Position numbers and translations under genes: made by a program. Shown piece by piece: positions 9,519-22,697 of a stretch of 64,000 nucleotides of DNA; the first letter of the stretch is position 1, and every line of letters begins with the position of its first letter. This DNA comes from Darksidea phi (lineage: Eukaryota > Ascomycota > Dothideomycetes > Pleosporales > Lentitheciaceae): NCBI GenBank assembly GCA_030770425.1, contig JASJFT010000001.1, forward strand, positions 620,001 to 684,000, read 5' to 3'. The notes under the pieces are model-generated. The model saw only the letters and a program-made list of their open reading frames with translations. It had not been told where the DNA came from and searched no databases.

Positions 9519-12500
9519 ATTGTAGTAGTCTGTTAAACGATCCGCCGTTTTATAGGCTCAGGACGGTGAGGTGAGGGGGAACTGCTGGTTTTTGGCAGTG
9601 TAATTTAGCCCTACTCGCCGCCTTTTTTTTTCTTTTCCTTCTGCTATGCAGCACTTGGAGCATGGCGTTTCCTACTGATGCGGGACTGGTGGCTTTTAAT
9701 ATGGGTAGGTAGGTCTAGGATATATATATATTCATATTCATATTTGACTCGCTTTTTGGATGGCTACTTTCATGCTACATGGCTGTTTCTTGGATGAAGG
9801 TGCTGCGATGGTGTTGGTTGGATATAGCATTAGGTCACCCTCCTCCACTCGTGTCGTTCAAGACCATCCATGGACCCACGGGTTTTTCCGAAGCCGAACA
9901 TGTATCAGAATACATAGACTGATAACATACACCCGACCCAAACTCAACATAACCCCCTTCCCCTTCCCCTTCCCTTCCGCCCCTGCATCTATCCTCCTCC
10001 CTCCCGTCATGCACGTACAACCCCAACGTAGCAAACTATCCAAAACAACCCTTGGTATATAGACGTCATCTAAACCGTCGCGTATACGTATAGAACCTGC
10101 GCCCCCTTTTTTTTTAACACTTGCTGGTGCGGAATAACGCAGAGCTTTTCTACATCTTGCTGCTGAAAGGATGGTGTATCAACGCGGAGTGGTGCAACAT
10201 GGTGATGGCATAAGCTCTTACTTGCTCTTGCGGGAAATGAAGGGGATGTCGGGGGCGGTGGCGGTGGCGGTGCCGATGAGGGAGTGCGAGGAGGAGGGGA
10301 GGAGGAGGCGCTGGAGTACTAGTGGTTGACGGGGCAGATAGTGTGAGGTTGCGGCGTACGGTGTAATGGAATGGAATGGAATGGAATGGAATGAGATGAG
10401 ATGAGGTGGCGCTCTAGCTCCTTTTTTTTTTTTTTTTTTTGTAGAGCGAGGTCTGGGGGGCGGTTTGGGATGGGTTGGTGACGAGTGGGTTGTGGGTGTT
10501 TTTGGGGAGCTGAAGGAGGAGGGTTCTAAGGGAGGTTGGAAGGAGGGTCTAATGGCGATGGTAGGCTTCCTGAGGATGAGGAGGTTCGAGGAGGACTGAG
10601 TAGGTGTGAGGGAAATGGGGTGACTGGAAAGGGAGCGTTGATAGAGGGCTGCATTGGTAGAAACCGCGTCAGCTGACTTCTGCAGCGAGGGCAAGTAGTG
10701 TTTTGTTCGCTTGGAATTGGAATCTAGTGAGGTTCGCGATTTATGGATCGCTTTGTGTTGGCTAGACTTGACGATGATTCTTCGAGACGGGTCCTTTTGG
10801 TAATCTTGCTTTAGAGTATGGCTCATAGTAGCAACCCATCGAGTGTGCACCGATCTTGCACTGCACATAAAATTTGATAGAGTTGTTGGGTATGAGAGTG
10901 CTGGGTCGGTCGGTGAACACACTTTGTGCTTTAGGAGGACGTCCTGTAGCGGCCTGTTTGTTATGGTTAAGGATGTCGAGATTCTTACCTCTATAGTAGG
11001 TAGCGATGATGATGGGTGTTATAGAAGGGTGCTTGTTGAGTCTGGCATAATTGGGCATCTACTGTAATCTCGCTAACGAGTAAGCTTGCACAAACTTTTT
11101 ACGATTGTGATGCTTGTCTTGTATGGAACCTGCTTTTTCCTTCTTCGCCACGGGTCTCCGCCGGACGGCTTTGGGTTGCTGGGCCATGCTCCGGCCGCGA
11201 CGTCAGCCCGAACTATGGCCTGTGCACAATCTGAATAATTTCGCTGTTCATTTTATTCCCGTGCCAAGCTGGTATTGACTTTCCGTATCGATTCGATGAA
11301 CCTTCAGGACTTGACAGGTCGTGTTGCCAAGGGGAGGCGTGAGAAGCTGAGCGGATGCGATTCAGATACCATGCGCAATTGCAACGCTCAGCAGGTACGC
11401 GTTTGTGAGATGTCGTGCATGTGGCTGTGGCAGGGCAAAAAGGAGGTATAGCGATCTTTGGGAGGGTTGAAAGGAGGGCATCGCGTTCAAACACAGGATT
11501 CCCCTGCGTGCTGTCTCTGCCATGCGTCATGATGAGTTGCTCGCGGCCTTATGCAAGGATATGCTAAGACTCAGTCGCTCGAGGTAAACTCCACCTGACC
11601 GGCGAGCTGGTAGTCAGCCAAGGCGCCTTACGAAGGCGCTTCTCCACGCATGGTCGATGGGGATGAGGAATTGGCTTCCTTTTGATTTCAAATCTGAATC
11701 GCGATACGGGCCGATGTCGATGAATAACACATCTTGTGCCCATCCCGGAGAGCCTGCGCCTCAGTCCAAGAAGATCGCCGTTGCGCATGTCAGATTTCCC
11801 GGACCGACACAGTGGCAAACTTCGAAGAAGTATCTTAGTACATTATAGTTTCGTTGGCGTTTGTACGAGTAAGTTTGCTTTTGAAAGGTGATGACGGTTT
11901 GTCAGCTCAGGCATCGCTCCCAACATTGCTTCTGATCTGCTACCAGGGGATCTGCAGTTTTGAAACAGGGTACTGGGATGGGATCTGAGACTCTAGACGA
12001 ATTTTCGTTCCTTGAAGGATGAATGAAGTGAGATCGTAGGGATCCGGTACGGCTAGTGATCTGCGCAAGGGGCTCGATGATGCGCTCTTGGCAAGCCTCA
12101 ACACCAAAGACTCATCCCTCTCTCCTCTCTTGTACAAGGACTCCTGCTCCACTGCAGCGCATTCCACGCCACGCCTGCTTGGGTGGCTCCCTCGGAGCAA
12201 ACCGGATGGGCACACACATGTCGTCATCGTTGAACGGGAGTCATTGGCACTGCAACTTGAGAGTCGCAACGTATCACCTAGCTCTTTCAGCGCTCTCTGC
12301 CACGACGCTTCTCGCGGTAGCCCTTCAGCGTCATGTTGATGCGTCTACCGTGAAAAGGCGCGCGTGTACTCATCTCCTAGAAGGCGCCGAACGCACCGGG
12401 GCTCGGCATGGGACACAACTATATTGTGCCAAGGGTCGCCGCTCCTTGGACCAAGAACTCCACCTACGGCACACGGGGACTTATGCATCAGCGGTTGAGG

Positions 12501-13903
12501 CTGTGTTAAGATAACGAAGCACCTTTCCAAAAGAGACGCCAATTAGGCGTCGCTTGGCTTGGGTAGCGACACGTTTGGAGAAGCTAAGAGTTCCCAGATT
12601 GTTTCATCCAACCTTCCACGGATGATCTTCTTTTCCCTAACCTCTTTCAATACCTCTAGACGGCGTTCGTCTTGGTGGCATGCAAAACGAAAGAATGCAG
12701 CACGTCCTGGTCTTGGTACCTCTCACTTTCTTTCATTGGCTCCGCGAAGTGCCCAGCAGCGCACCCGATGCCGCTATGGCTCTCAGCGGTTTCACGGTCC
12801 GCAGTCGGAGAGTAGGACAAGGACACAATGATGAGCGCATGGGTGGGATGAATGTGCGCAACGCTTTCAGCGTTTGCCTGTGGAACCCTTGACGATGCAA
12901 AGACCCGCGTCCAATTGGACCCTGGGTCAAAGTCCCGCTGGTCCTCGTACCCACCAAGATCGAAGTGGTGGGCGAGCATCGTCCCGCTCCGCCATCTCTC
13001 GCGCCTTACGCTTACAGGCATCGACTAGCATCATCAGACCTCTTCAGTGCAACACGTCAAAGCATAATCAAGACGACTAACAAACAGCCTAACGATGATC
13101 CTCTATTTACGCGATTCCTTTCATCGAAGGATTGGAGATTGGCCGTCCCGAGCCCTAACAGGCATCTCCCATGGTAGGGCCGTGGGCGAGCAGCCTGCAG
13201 AGCCCCTATGTGCGCAATATGAGCAAGTAACACAGCCCGCTATATATTCCGCACGGGCACAAACAAGACTACCTCATCTCGAATCGCCAGTGTGGGCGGG
13301 ATGAACGTTAGGTCCCTTCAACTTCACACACCCTTCCCCATCGGAGTACGCTACTCGTGGGACCTTTGGGCCACATCCAGCTTGGCAATCACTAGGGGGC
13401 CTGATCGCAGACAAACACCCCGAGACTGGCGGAGTGTATCATTCCGCATCGGCTACGAAGCCTCTCGTCTTGGCTGTCCTTGGACCCCGGTCTCCTTGCG
13501 TTGCTTGTGCGGCCGCCCTATCCAATTCACCTTACACGACCGGTTGGGCTACCACGTCACCATGGAGGGCGGTAGCCACCCAAGCCTCCACGGGGGCCCG
13601 ATAATGCGCGTGCTTGCCAGGTGGGTCCTCCAAGGCAGCGAACCACCAATACATATACGGCTTCCCCGGGTCTGTCACGGCATTTGAGAACGTTGTTTGG
13701 ATACTTAATACTTCGAGAAGCCCTTCTGAGCCGTTATCGAGTCAGTTCTCAGTTCAAAGCGTCCACTTGAACGCGCCCTCTCCAACACCCTGAAAGTGTT
13801 GAGCACCTGCCTATCCCCCCCCATTGCACGTCAAAATTTGCCTGTCGTCACTTCCTTCCTATCGACTCGCCTCTCGACCTCATCAGCGCCACTATCAGTT
13901 ACG
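9519..13903. other. Long gene-poor region before the MFS gene
   Basis: 4.4 kb in which no gene is supported on either strand. Open frames up to 234 codons (10922-10218, minus) read through simple repeats, poly-A/T and low-complexity sequence and show no domain. The segment at 12825-12860 partly resembles 13285-13310 (both contain a GGGATGAA core), a possible old local duplication. The last few hundred bases serve as promoter and 5' UTR of the transporter gene. Confidence 0.45.
10365..10440. repeat. Microsatellites: (TGGAA)n, (TGAGA)n and T19
   Basis: Five to six copies of TGGAA followed by TGAGA units (about 10365-10405), then a run of 19 T (10422-10440). Simple-sequence repeats in gene-poor DNA. 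Confidence 0.9.
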
Positions 13904-15601
13904 ATGACCCGCAGCACTTTCGACGCAGAAAGTCAGAAAGACAGCAGACTGGGCCTGCCAATGTCCAACGCCAGCACGGAAACCGCTTCGATGCAGAATC
14001 ACTCCATCGTTTCCTCTCCTGTCTCTGGCGCCGACGAGCCCAAGTGGCCCCGCTCATGGCGGGCCTACACTTGCTGGCTCGGGTGCTTCTTCCTTATGTT
14101 CAACTCGTGGGGCCTCGTCAACGCCTATGGTACCTTTTCATCGTACTATGTCGGCCACTCGCTTCGATCAGTCGACCAGCTAGAACTAAACCTCATCGGA
14201 TCTACCCAGTCATTCATCGTTCTTCTCTTTTCGGCGGTGGCTGGTCGCCTTCTAGACGCTGGCCACTTCCGATGGGTCATCGGCACTGGTGCATTCTTTG
14301 TGCCTTTTGGCATGTTCATGCTCAGCATTGCGCATCCCAACAGCGAAACCGATCTCGGAAACTTTGCGAACATCTGGGCCACCCAAGGCCTTGTCGTAGG
14401 CATTGGCATGGCCTGCTTCTTCGTCTCCAGTTCGCAAGGTTAGTACCCCTTGCTAAATGATACTAAATACGTACTAACAGTCGCAGTCGCAGCCACCTGG
14501 TTCCCTAACCGCAAAGCCCTCGCAGTCGGCGTTGTTGCTTGCGGTGCCAGTATCGCCGGAGTGGTGTATCCCACCATGACTCGATACCTCGTCACTGCGC
14601 TCGGATTCAACAACGCTGTTCGCTGCGTGGCAGGTCTTGTCACTCTTACTTCTATCTTTTCGTTGATATTCGCGACACCAAATCCGGCCCACACGCATCC
14701 AAGGCCACAGAGTTATCGTTCTCTGAAGACCTGGGTGGACATGGAGGCCTTTCGCAATCCGGCTTTCTGTTGGTTTACTACTGCTGTGGCATTCTTGTTC
14801 CTTGGCTTCTATCCCGTTTTCTTCAACCTTGAAGAGGTATGTACTGTGCACGGCTGTCGCATCGAATCACATGTACTAATCCGTCCGTAGTGGGCGGCAG
14901 TCTCTGGCTTCGGCACACGAGATGGAACGACTACGCCCGTCAAGAATGAGTCTTCGACCAACAAACCATTACAGACCTTCTGGCTGCTCACGATTATGAA
15001 TGGTGCCTCCACCATCGGACGCCTTACCATGTCCGCCTTCGGCGACAGGACCGGCGCACTCAACATGCACATCGTCTCGCAGATTGTTTCATCGTTTCTC
15101 ATCCTGTTCTTGTGGGTGTTCACTGACAGCATCATCGCTGCCATCGTTTTCTGCGCCATCTTCGGCATGTTCTCCGGCGCTGTTATCGGCCTTCCTCCTG
15201 CATCTGTCGGCAACATCCTCAACTGCACGTACAACACACCTGAGACCAAGCATATCGGTCACTCGAAGCTCGGACAGTGGACCGGCATGATGTACAGCGT
15301 CGCCGCCATTCCATCGCTTGTCGGACCTGTTGTCGCCGGCCATCTCGTCACTGAATACTCAAGATACATCACTGTGCAGATGTGGTCAGGCATTAGCTTG
15401 CTCCTGTCAGCCGTCTGCATGTTGGTCGCCCGATGGTACCTGCCTCTCTACAACGGCGAGTCTGTCAAGACGAAGTTCAATGCCGGCGTCCAAAGCGACA
15501 CCGATGTTGGAAACAGTTTCTCACAGGCACCGACACGTGTGCCCAGCCACACCGTCTCACGAGCGGTGTCCGATGAAAAGGTCTACGCTATGCCTAGATG
15601 A
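13904..15601 (+). CDS. MFS transporter, monocarboxylate-porter (MCT/MCH) type
   Basis: Three exons, 13904-14438, 14487-14836 and 14891-15601, about 531 aa. A polar N-terminal tail of about 45 residues precedes twelve hydrophobic segments separated by a central loop, the usual major facilitator layout. WGLVNAYGTFSSYY in the first membrane segment and the NRKALAVGV loop are typical of fungal monocarboxylate-porter homologues (Mch family). Substrate cannot be read from sequence; fungal members include carboxylate, riboflavin and secondary-metabolite transporters. The first intron's acceptor is ambiguous because three AGs lie within 13 nt (14480, 14486, 14492). The middle one gives VAATWF and suits the branch point at 14471-14478. 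The start is the first in-frame ATG. The C-terminal tail (about 45 residues) is cytosolic and Ser/Thr-rich. Confidence 0.9.
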
Positions 15602-18600
15602 GGGTAATTATCTTTTAGCTGCCAGTTTGCGTATCGCGTCTTATGGCATGGCGTTCGGGAGTTTTCGGAATATGGGGGTGTCATTATGATTATGGGTGGC
15701 GCTGTGGCTTGAAAATTCTCCATCTTTTCATTGCCCTTTCTTGCTTTTTATTATTTTTATTTTATTTTTATTTTATTTTTATTTTATTTTTATTTTTATT
15801 TTATTTTTATTTTATTTTTATTTTATTTTTATTTTATTTTTATTTTTATTTTATTTTTATTTTATTTTTATTTTTATTTTTATTTTTATTTTTAGTTATA
15901 CTACCAATCATCTTTCCCATTCCACGCTGGGGACAAAAACCACACGTAGTCGCAAGGCGCTCCTCTATGGCTGAGTCGAGCATCCATCTACGAAGAAAAG
16001 TAAAAAAAGGAAAATGCAATCCAATTTCAAAACCTCGTTTGTCCCTACCCCCCTGTCTACGTCTATGTGACACTTGGGCAGCAATGCGTAGGCAGCTTTG
16101 CCAGTTGACGCACATGGTGTTAACGTTTCGGTGTCGCACAGAGCGCATATAGCATGCAGTCGGGAAATTTGCTCGCCTAGAACGTGAGTCGATGGCAGGG
16201 ACCCTGGTATATGGCAAGACTCCCCCATCAGAGCCACATCAGAGCCACACAACATCCACCGCCGAGTCTTGCCAAACAGCTTGACGGGTCGGCACAAGCA
16301 AATCGCCCCCCAGCCCACTTACCTTCTGCAACCGTAGCATCAGAAATCTTCATTCTTTGGACCTTGGACATCGCAGGCCCCCCAGCTCAGCATGTCGAAC
16401 CTTGTACCACGTCCAAGCCTTGGAAGCTCCCCTTGGGATCTTGGACTGGGACGAGGCTGAGTGCATGCATGTTTCGGTGTAGGGAACCGGCAGTCGAGCG
16501 AGATCGATATACGTGGTAACAAGGAGCCATCGTTTCATGGACCAGTTGCTCGGAACAGCTTGACGGGATTGCGGGAGGGCGGAGCCGGGCTTGGGAAGGC
16601 TTTTTCTTGTGCCAGTTGTTGGGATGGGTACTTGTCCATGAGATACGCCCTTGGTTTGGGCGCTGGATCCGGTGGCTGAAAGGGAGTTCTGGGGTCCTGG
16701 GGTAACGGATTTTTGGGGACTCTGAGTTGGGAAGATTGGCGAGGGTGAGGAGCCTGGATGTGTCTGTTCGGCAGTTGATGGGTGAGGGAAGGGTAGGGGG
16801 GTGTTGCTGTGTGATGACGGCAATCGTTACTTGCTCACTCGTATCCGCGCATGTCGATACGTCTAAATCGAAAACATCATTCTCAATATCGCGCACATGC
16901 TTTTGCAAACGTCGACACTAGGGCGCCAAACCTGCTACCTGGTCCGTAGACAAAGTGGCATGACTTTACCGGAATATTGGACAAGACGGAGGATCCACCG
17001 CCGGGATCAAATTGGCGTTCTGCGGCTGGAAGCGGCGGATACGATGCATGGGGATCTTAGTGATCCATCGCTCATCGTGGTACGCAGTGTTGCTGGTAAA
17101 GTGGACTGATTCTCAATCCCATTAATCTGGGACTTGGAAGATCTTCTTTGGGACAAGAGATACTAGAGCTTGGCCACGAGGCCTGTGTTTTGAGAGAAGA
17201 TGTAACTGGCTGTGTGAGGTTTGAAGTTCTAAAATGTAGCAAGACGCTGTTACTGACTAATGTCCAAGGCGAGGACACTTTGCCTTGACCGGCAGTTGCT
17301 GTGCCGCACCGGTGTTGGCCAGAAATGACTTGGTAGGGGTGTGAGCTATCAGTGCTCAGAGCATGCTGACACCATCTAAAGCGCCGGGCTTCATGGCGAG
17401 TGCGGTTCTACAGCAGATCTGGCTGCATCTACAAGGCATGCCATTATAGGCAGGGTTGGGCAGTGCGTACCGTGATGGAGATTGAATCAACTCCGGGTTA
17501 AGCGAAGTACGACTTGTCGGTCGGTAGTTCAGATGCAAGATAGCCATAGCGTCTCGTGCGTGAGGAGCAATAGGAATGCGGCTGATAGGATACTAAGTAA
17601 TGCCGTAGCCAGAACAAGCAAGACAAATATCCCAATGCTTTTGCTCGGCTATACTACGCCCGTATCTGCAAAGTTGGCTGGATGGCTGGCGGCGAAGGTC
17701 TAGGCCGGCTATCAGACTATGTTCTTGAGCCGAACGACTCTAGGTATTTGTCTATGGAAATCTTTCACCTTCGATAACTCGAACCATCCGATAGAATCAT
17801 ATGCTGCAAACGGCGATATCATGGGACTGTTCCCGATCTCAGGCATCACGAATTTTGAATGCTTCAATACCATCAGCAAACAAAATGACAAAACAGTAAA
17901 ATCCACAAAGACAAACTCGACTCACTATACGAATCATCCTAAACATAAGGCAAGAGCCCACCAAGCCGGGACAAGTCCTGGACCACGCACTAGTCTCTTG
18001 AGCAACGCTTGGGTCGTTAGTTGACTTCGTGCAGCGGGAGCCAAGTCAGGATGAGAAGTGCCACCAGTCTTTTCACGCTAGCATAGGGATGCACGAGCGG
18101 CCGTGCGTCTCGGTCCTGAAATCCCTGGGATATAACGTAGTTGTAGTTGCGACGTAACCCACGAAGCTACGAAAGGACTCCGGAATGCTGACCGGGTAGG
18201 GGATGGTGTGCATGTGACATTCCAAGTCTCTGGGCATCCTTGGCGTGTACCTTCTCGATCGGTATAGGTGTCCCATGTCGCTGGAGATGCAATATCCCTG
18301 TTCAGCTGATCAAGATACCGTCCGCAGAGTTTAGATGGGCGATGCATGCTGTTTCGGTATTTCGATGCGTTCCATCCATGAGTTGTCTCTCCCGATCGAT
18401 TGGTACGCGCCAAGGGGAAGGCACGCCTGAGCAAGTTTCAAGACATGAAGATAAAAGTACGATTGATTAACAATATGGTGTGCAGCTGAAATCGAACTGA
18501 TTAGAGAAGCCTGAATAAGAAAGGGGTGCCGTGTGAATGCGAGATGGAACGGGAGTACACAAGAACGCTCAATTTCGCCTCAAAACGCCGACCATGCTGA

Positions 18601-18797
18601 TGCGATTAGATGACTGGAAGAGAACAAGTAGCCTTACTGGCGGAGAGTCAAACAGAAAGTCAAACCTGGTTGCTCAACGCTTCGACAATGGCGGATCGTG
18701 GAGCCGGCAAACGCCGGGCGATAAACCGAACCGGACAAGCTGACCTGATTCAACGGACAAAAATGACCCGAATGCCCGCGCAACACGTAGCCACTTG
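15602..18797. other. Gene-poor region after the MFS gene
   Basis: 3.2 kb. Apart from the T-rich microsatellite nothing recognisable was found on either strand. Open frames of 100-173 codons (for example 16908-16387, minus) lack domains and splice support. Confidence 0.45.
15745..15894. repeat. (TTTTA)n/(TTTTTA)n microsatellite
   Basis: About 150 bp made almost only of TTTTA and TTTTTA units on the plus strand. It starts about 145 bp after the MFS stop codon, so it may lie in or just past the transporter's 3' UTR. Confidence 0.95.
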
Positions 18798-20394
18798 TTA
18801 TCGAACGATATCTTTTCCTCGGCTAGGTGTCTGCACTCCAGGCTTCTCGGTGTGGGAGGCGACCTCAAGCACGCTAGTCGCACTCTCTCCACCTCCATCC
18901 ATACTCATACCAAGCATGCGTCTCGCAACCTCCTTTTGTCCATTTCCTATAACATTGTCAATTGGTGACTGTGTAGCACTGCCATGTCCGTTTGTTTTTG
19001 ATGCATCGATTGTTCCAGTAGCTAAGAGTTGTAACCAGTGCACAGCAGTACAACGTTCTACAAGTCGTTTCGTGGTGTCATCAACGGGTGCAAAATGATT
19101 GCCACTTGTGACCAAAAGGTGGAGTAGTCGTAGAATTTCGTCTTTCTTGTAGTATGGAGGTTTGCTGATTTGGCTGTTGGTCAAGATAGGATGGAGAACC
19201 CGGAGATAGGTGTGCCGTAGAGCGTTGGTGGCTGGGGAGTCGGAGGGCAGATCGATCAAGTTACGGAGAATGACATCGACGAGGACGTGGAGGTCGTTTG
19301 TGTAGAAGTATTCGGCGGTCTGGGCATTGCCGAAGATGAGGTACAGTGCTTTGAGAATTAGTAGCTGAAGAATGGTCTCAGACTCCCGGTTCAGAAGAAG
19401 AATCAAATTGCAGCCGAAGGTCTTGTAAGTCATGCCATGGGTGGACAGCGCCTTTATTACTCGATTCGTGATCGGCGACCGGCCGTCGTTTTGTTGGGCG
19501 GTGGACTCTACAAGATATTGCTCGTTCAGGACCAGCTGCGGTACATTAGCAAAGGAAGAGTGACTAGGGACCACCGATCATACCAGAACGCGAATTACCG
19601 AGTAGTGATACGGATCTTGGGCGTCATCAGAGACGCCTTCTATGATTTCTAGAAGGTAGAGAATGAAAGAGTCATCGATCGCCACTAGAGCGAGTCCTGT
19701 TAGTGGTCGTTCGCCAGCTTGTAATGCCATTGTCTAGGTTGCAACGTACTAAAGTCCTCCCATTTGAGGCGTTGTATTCGCGAAGATTCGTACATGAGTT
19801 CCAAAAGCATCTGATGCAGCCGCGCATCCTCCCGCACACTTGACGCCTGAACCAGAGATACGAGGCGTGGGAAGGCGCCCTCCTCCATCATGTTCTCAAA
19901 CGTGGGATCATTTTCATTTGCGCGACCGTCAAAAAGGAGGAATGCAGCGACCATGTGAAGCGTGGGATTATCATCTTCCTGCAAGCGAGTTAGCCAGCTC
20001 TCTCCCTCGACCCGATGGAGCTCCACGCACTTGGAGAAGGCAATATATCAACTGTCGCCGCACATATTCTTTGTGGGCATTGAACAGGTCGCCCTGTATG
20101 AAGCGGTAGGTGCATTTCGCGATGTTGTAGTCGGTCTCGAGGTACTCGGCTATCTGCGGTCAACACTACGAGCGAAGTCGAGGATAGAGGAGGCAGTACA
20201 CTTGTAGCTGGTGGTGACGTTGAGGTATGAGCGCAGGGCATTGTCTATGATCTCGTGCTCCTGGCACCGCGTCGCGACGATGTCGTCGAGCTCTGTTGAC
20301 GCATTAGCTATGGCCCACGGCGGCGGGGCTATTTCAACTCACCATCCCAGAACTGCTGCTCATTCTCGAGGTTGTACGACACCTCAAACGCCAT
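18798..20394 (-). CDS. Ldb17/Dip1/SPIN90-family actin regulator
   Basis: Six exons on the minus strand: 20394-20343, 20292-20200, 20149-20031, 19978-19750, 19684-19584 and 19535-18798, giving 443 aa. Introns are 48-65 nt and all phases agree. The helical-repeat body carries the family blocks: NEQQFWDELDDI at the N-terminus, HKEYVRRQLIYCLLQ, LHMVAAFLLFDGR, DPYHYSVIRVLLVLNEQYLV, and NRESETILQLLILKALYLIF. This is the SPIN90/Ldb17 leucine-rich domain (formerly DUF2013). In fission yeast the homologue Dip1 activates Arp2/3 without a pre-existing filament and seeds actin patches at endocytic sites; Ldb17 in budding yeast acts in endocytosis. The same role is inferred. The second intron was chosen (donor GTACTG, acceptor ATAG) because it alone restores the frame. 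The C-terminus is short, without a long proline-rich tail. Confidence 0.9.
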
Positions 20395-20697
20395 GTTGAG
20401 GTCGCGGGTCAGCCACCAGACTCATCCTCACCAGCGGGTGCGAGCTAAAGCTATGCGGGGTGTAGCGCGGCGATGGCGGTCGTGTGTTGTCGGCTTGGTG
20501 ATTCGGAACCGTGATGCCCGGAATTTTCCCGGCAAGGTGCGTCACTGCTTCAGCCATGCCACTGCCCTATTCAGCCATGGCCCCATATTCATGCGACATG
20601 TACCGTACTAAATTGAAGATGCTTGTATTGGGGTTGGAAGAGGACATTCACGTTTATTTACTATATTAAGTTTAGACTAATAAAGATATATTGGTTG

Positions 20698-21882
20698 TCA
20701 TGAAGCAACATTCTTCTTCTCAATCTCCGCAAGAGTCTCCATAGTATGATCCCAAACTCTCTTCGCCGTATCACTCTTCCGCTCTTTGACATAGCTTACA
20801 GCTTTACTATCATCTCCCCTCTGGCCCACGCCATAGGCGCCACCTCCCAGCTCACATTGAGTACTATACGCCACACCACCAACAACCTGAGTCTCAGCGC
20901 CCATCTTCAGAGTCCCCTTTGCGGGGTATCGCTGTGTGGCAAGATACAACATGACCTTACCGCAATCCTCGGGCGAGGTCATGTACCAAAAGAACAACGG
21001 CTTCAGCACCCACCACATGATCCGGAACCACAACGGGTTGACGTCGCTGTAGAACGAGGGGCCGTCAACGAGCCCCGGGTAGATGTGCGTGAAGCTGATC
21101 TTGCCCGCATGCTTCTCTGCTAGCTCCTCGAAGAAGAATGTCTTCATGAATGTCGTGTGCTTGCGCACAGCCATTACGCCATAGCTTGTCGGTGGGGGAG
21201 TGCCGATCATTGCTTCGACGGGCTTGATACTGTCTTCCATGCTGCCCGCGAAGATGGAGATGACATGTGCGGTGTTGGGCGCAGCTGTTAGTAGAGGTGT
21301 GAGGTTCCGAATAAGCCTCATTCTCGAATAATACAACAGTGACATTTGGGCGTCGAGGCCCTCTTTAGTGGCTGTAAGGACGGTTAGCTAACTAGATGCA
21401 ACATGGCTTGGGGATACTATACTCACGATTTGACTCCTGAAGCGGCGAAAGTGCCTGGCTCATATACAACAAATCCAATCTCGATGGCCCCTTAGCAAAC
21501 GGCACCGCCTCCTCTCGCTTGATAATCTCCTGAGAGATGCGGTCCACATCACTGATCAGTGACATGTCTGACGCCTGGACAAACCGCCAGTCCGATCCGG
21601 GACTGGTTTCGCGGCCATAGTTGAGCAGCGTCTCTGCCCGAGCGGCATTGCGGCCAACAATATACACACGAAGCTTGGAGCCGTGGTTCGCGAAGGTTGT
21701 TGCGAGGGCCTTGGCGACATATGATCCAATGCCTGTTGTGGCGCCTGTGACTAAATGTGAAGGTACGATTAGCAAGTGGTGCAGAAGTGATGTGTACTCT
21801 AGGGTTGCTCACGCGCGACCACAAGTGGAGCGCCTTTCGGGAGTTCGGCGATGCCGGTGCGGATGGTTTGGAGGTTTGGCAT
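20698..21882 (-). CDS. Atypical short-chain dehydrogenase/reductase
   Basis: Three exons on minus, 21882-21813, 21750-21427 and 21371-20698, encoding 355 aa; introns of 62 and 55 nt with GTGAGC/GTGAGT donors. The Rossmann motif TGATTGIG spans the first splice junction and marks NAD(P) binding. The middle block TKEGLDAQMSLLYYSRMRLI is typical of a fungus-specific SDR group. Downstream of the usual Ser position no YxxxK was found (the segment reads SYGVMAVRKHTT), so the standard catalytic Tyr-Lys pair is not evident. The HIYPGLVDGP block is the expected post-catalytic loop. Substrate unknown; it may be a non-canonical dehydrogenase or a ligand-binding relative. Confidence 0.87.
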
Positions 21883-22697
21883 GGTGATATGGTGTTGAAG
21901 TTGATATCTGGGACTCTCGCTCGAAGGACTTGCGGAGGGATTAAATAGCTTACATTCTGAAGGAATCTCGGGTATGACTGATGCAACGTTTCTTGAAAAA
22001 GACTGACTTCAACTTAGTAGGGCAGCACACATACAGATGGTCGAACCTCTAAGGTGTTCCTGCGCTCGGAGTTTAAACGAGGTCGCATACGGACTTAGGA
22101 CGATCGGTGCTGCAATCTCGCCGACATTCGTACTCAACGAATGAAACTTAAGCGGCGCGAGCGAAGGATACGAACAAGAGTATAGCGCCAAAGTTACACT
22201 CTTGTACAATTTCCATTCCCGACAAATGCTAAATAATTCCATCACTATTGCCTTCCAAGAGGCTCTTTTAGAATCCAGGGTCAGTAACATCGAAGGTCAA
22301 GCCTGCAGCTCAAAGTCTACAAGTGTACTCGTTATAATCCGATAAACTGAACCTGAACACCAGTGCTTGCAAGTAGAGTCTGCACATTTCAAGTCGGGTC
22401 TAAGAAGACATGCGAAGACAACCAATGATAACCAAGAGAGATTGGCAGCAAGGTGGAACCAGAAAGAATGCGACAGAGAAGGCGGCAGCGACAGTGGGAC
22501 AACAAGCATCAGTAATAAATCCACGATTAGATTCTTCCTGTTTCCTGTAAGACATCCAGTAGATGCCGCGGATTGATAACGTAACAATAGCATGAGTATC
22601 ATACATAAACGCCTTGAAATGCCCCTAGAACCTCCCCATTGCTGGGAACTCAACTCCTCTTCCCCAAACTCCAAAAAATCACATTGCAAAACGACGT
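21883..22697. other. Intergenic region
   Basis: 815 bp between the SDR start and the stop of the next minus-strand gene. Promoter of the SDR gene and 3' flank of the co-chaperone gene. No gene is supported. Confidence 0.5.

Noticed and set aside
10218..10922. 234-codon minus-strand open frame
   Set aside because: Runs through poly-A/T and pentamer microsatellites; low-complexity translation, no domain, no splice context.
12056..13687. Several 100-150-codon frames
   Set aside because: Composition not protein-like, no family resemblance; some begin without ATG.
15643..16152. 169-codon frame rich in Phe/Leu
   Set aside because: Translation of the TTTTA microsatellite.
16387..16908. 173-codon minus-strand frame
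   Set aside because: No recognisable domain, no introns or neighbours that support it.
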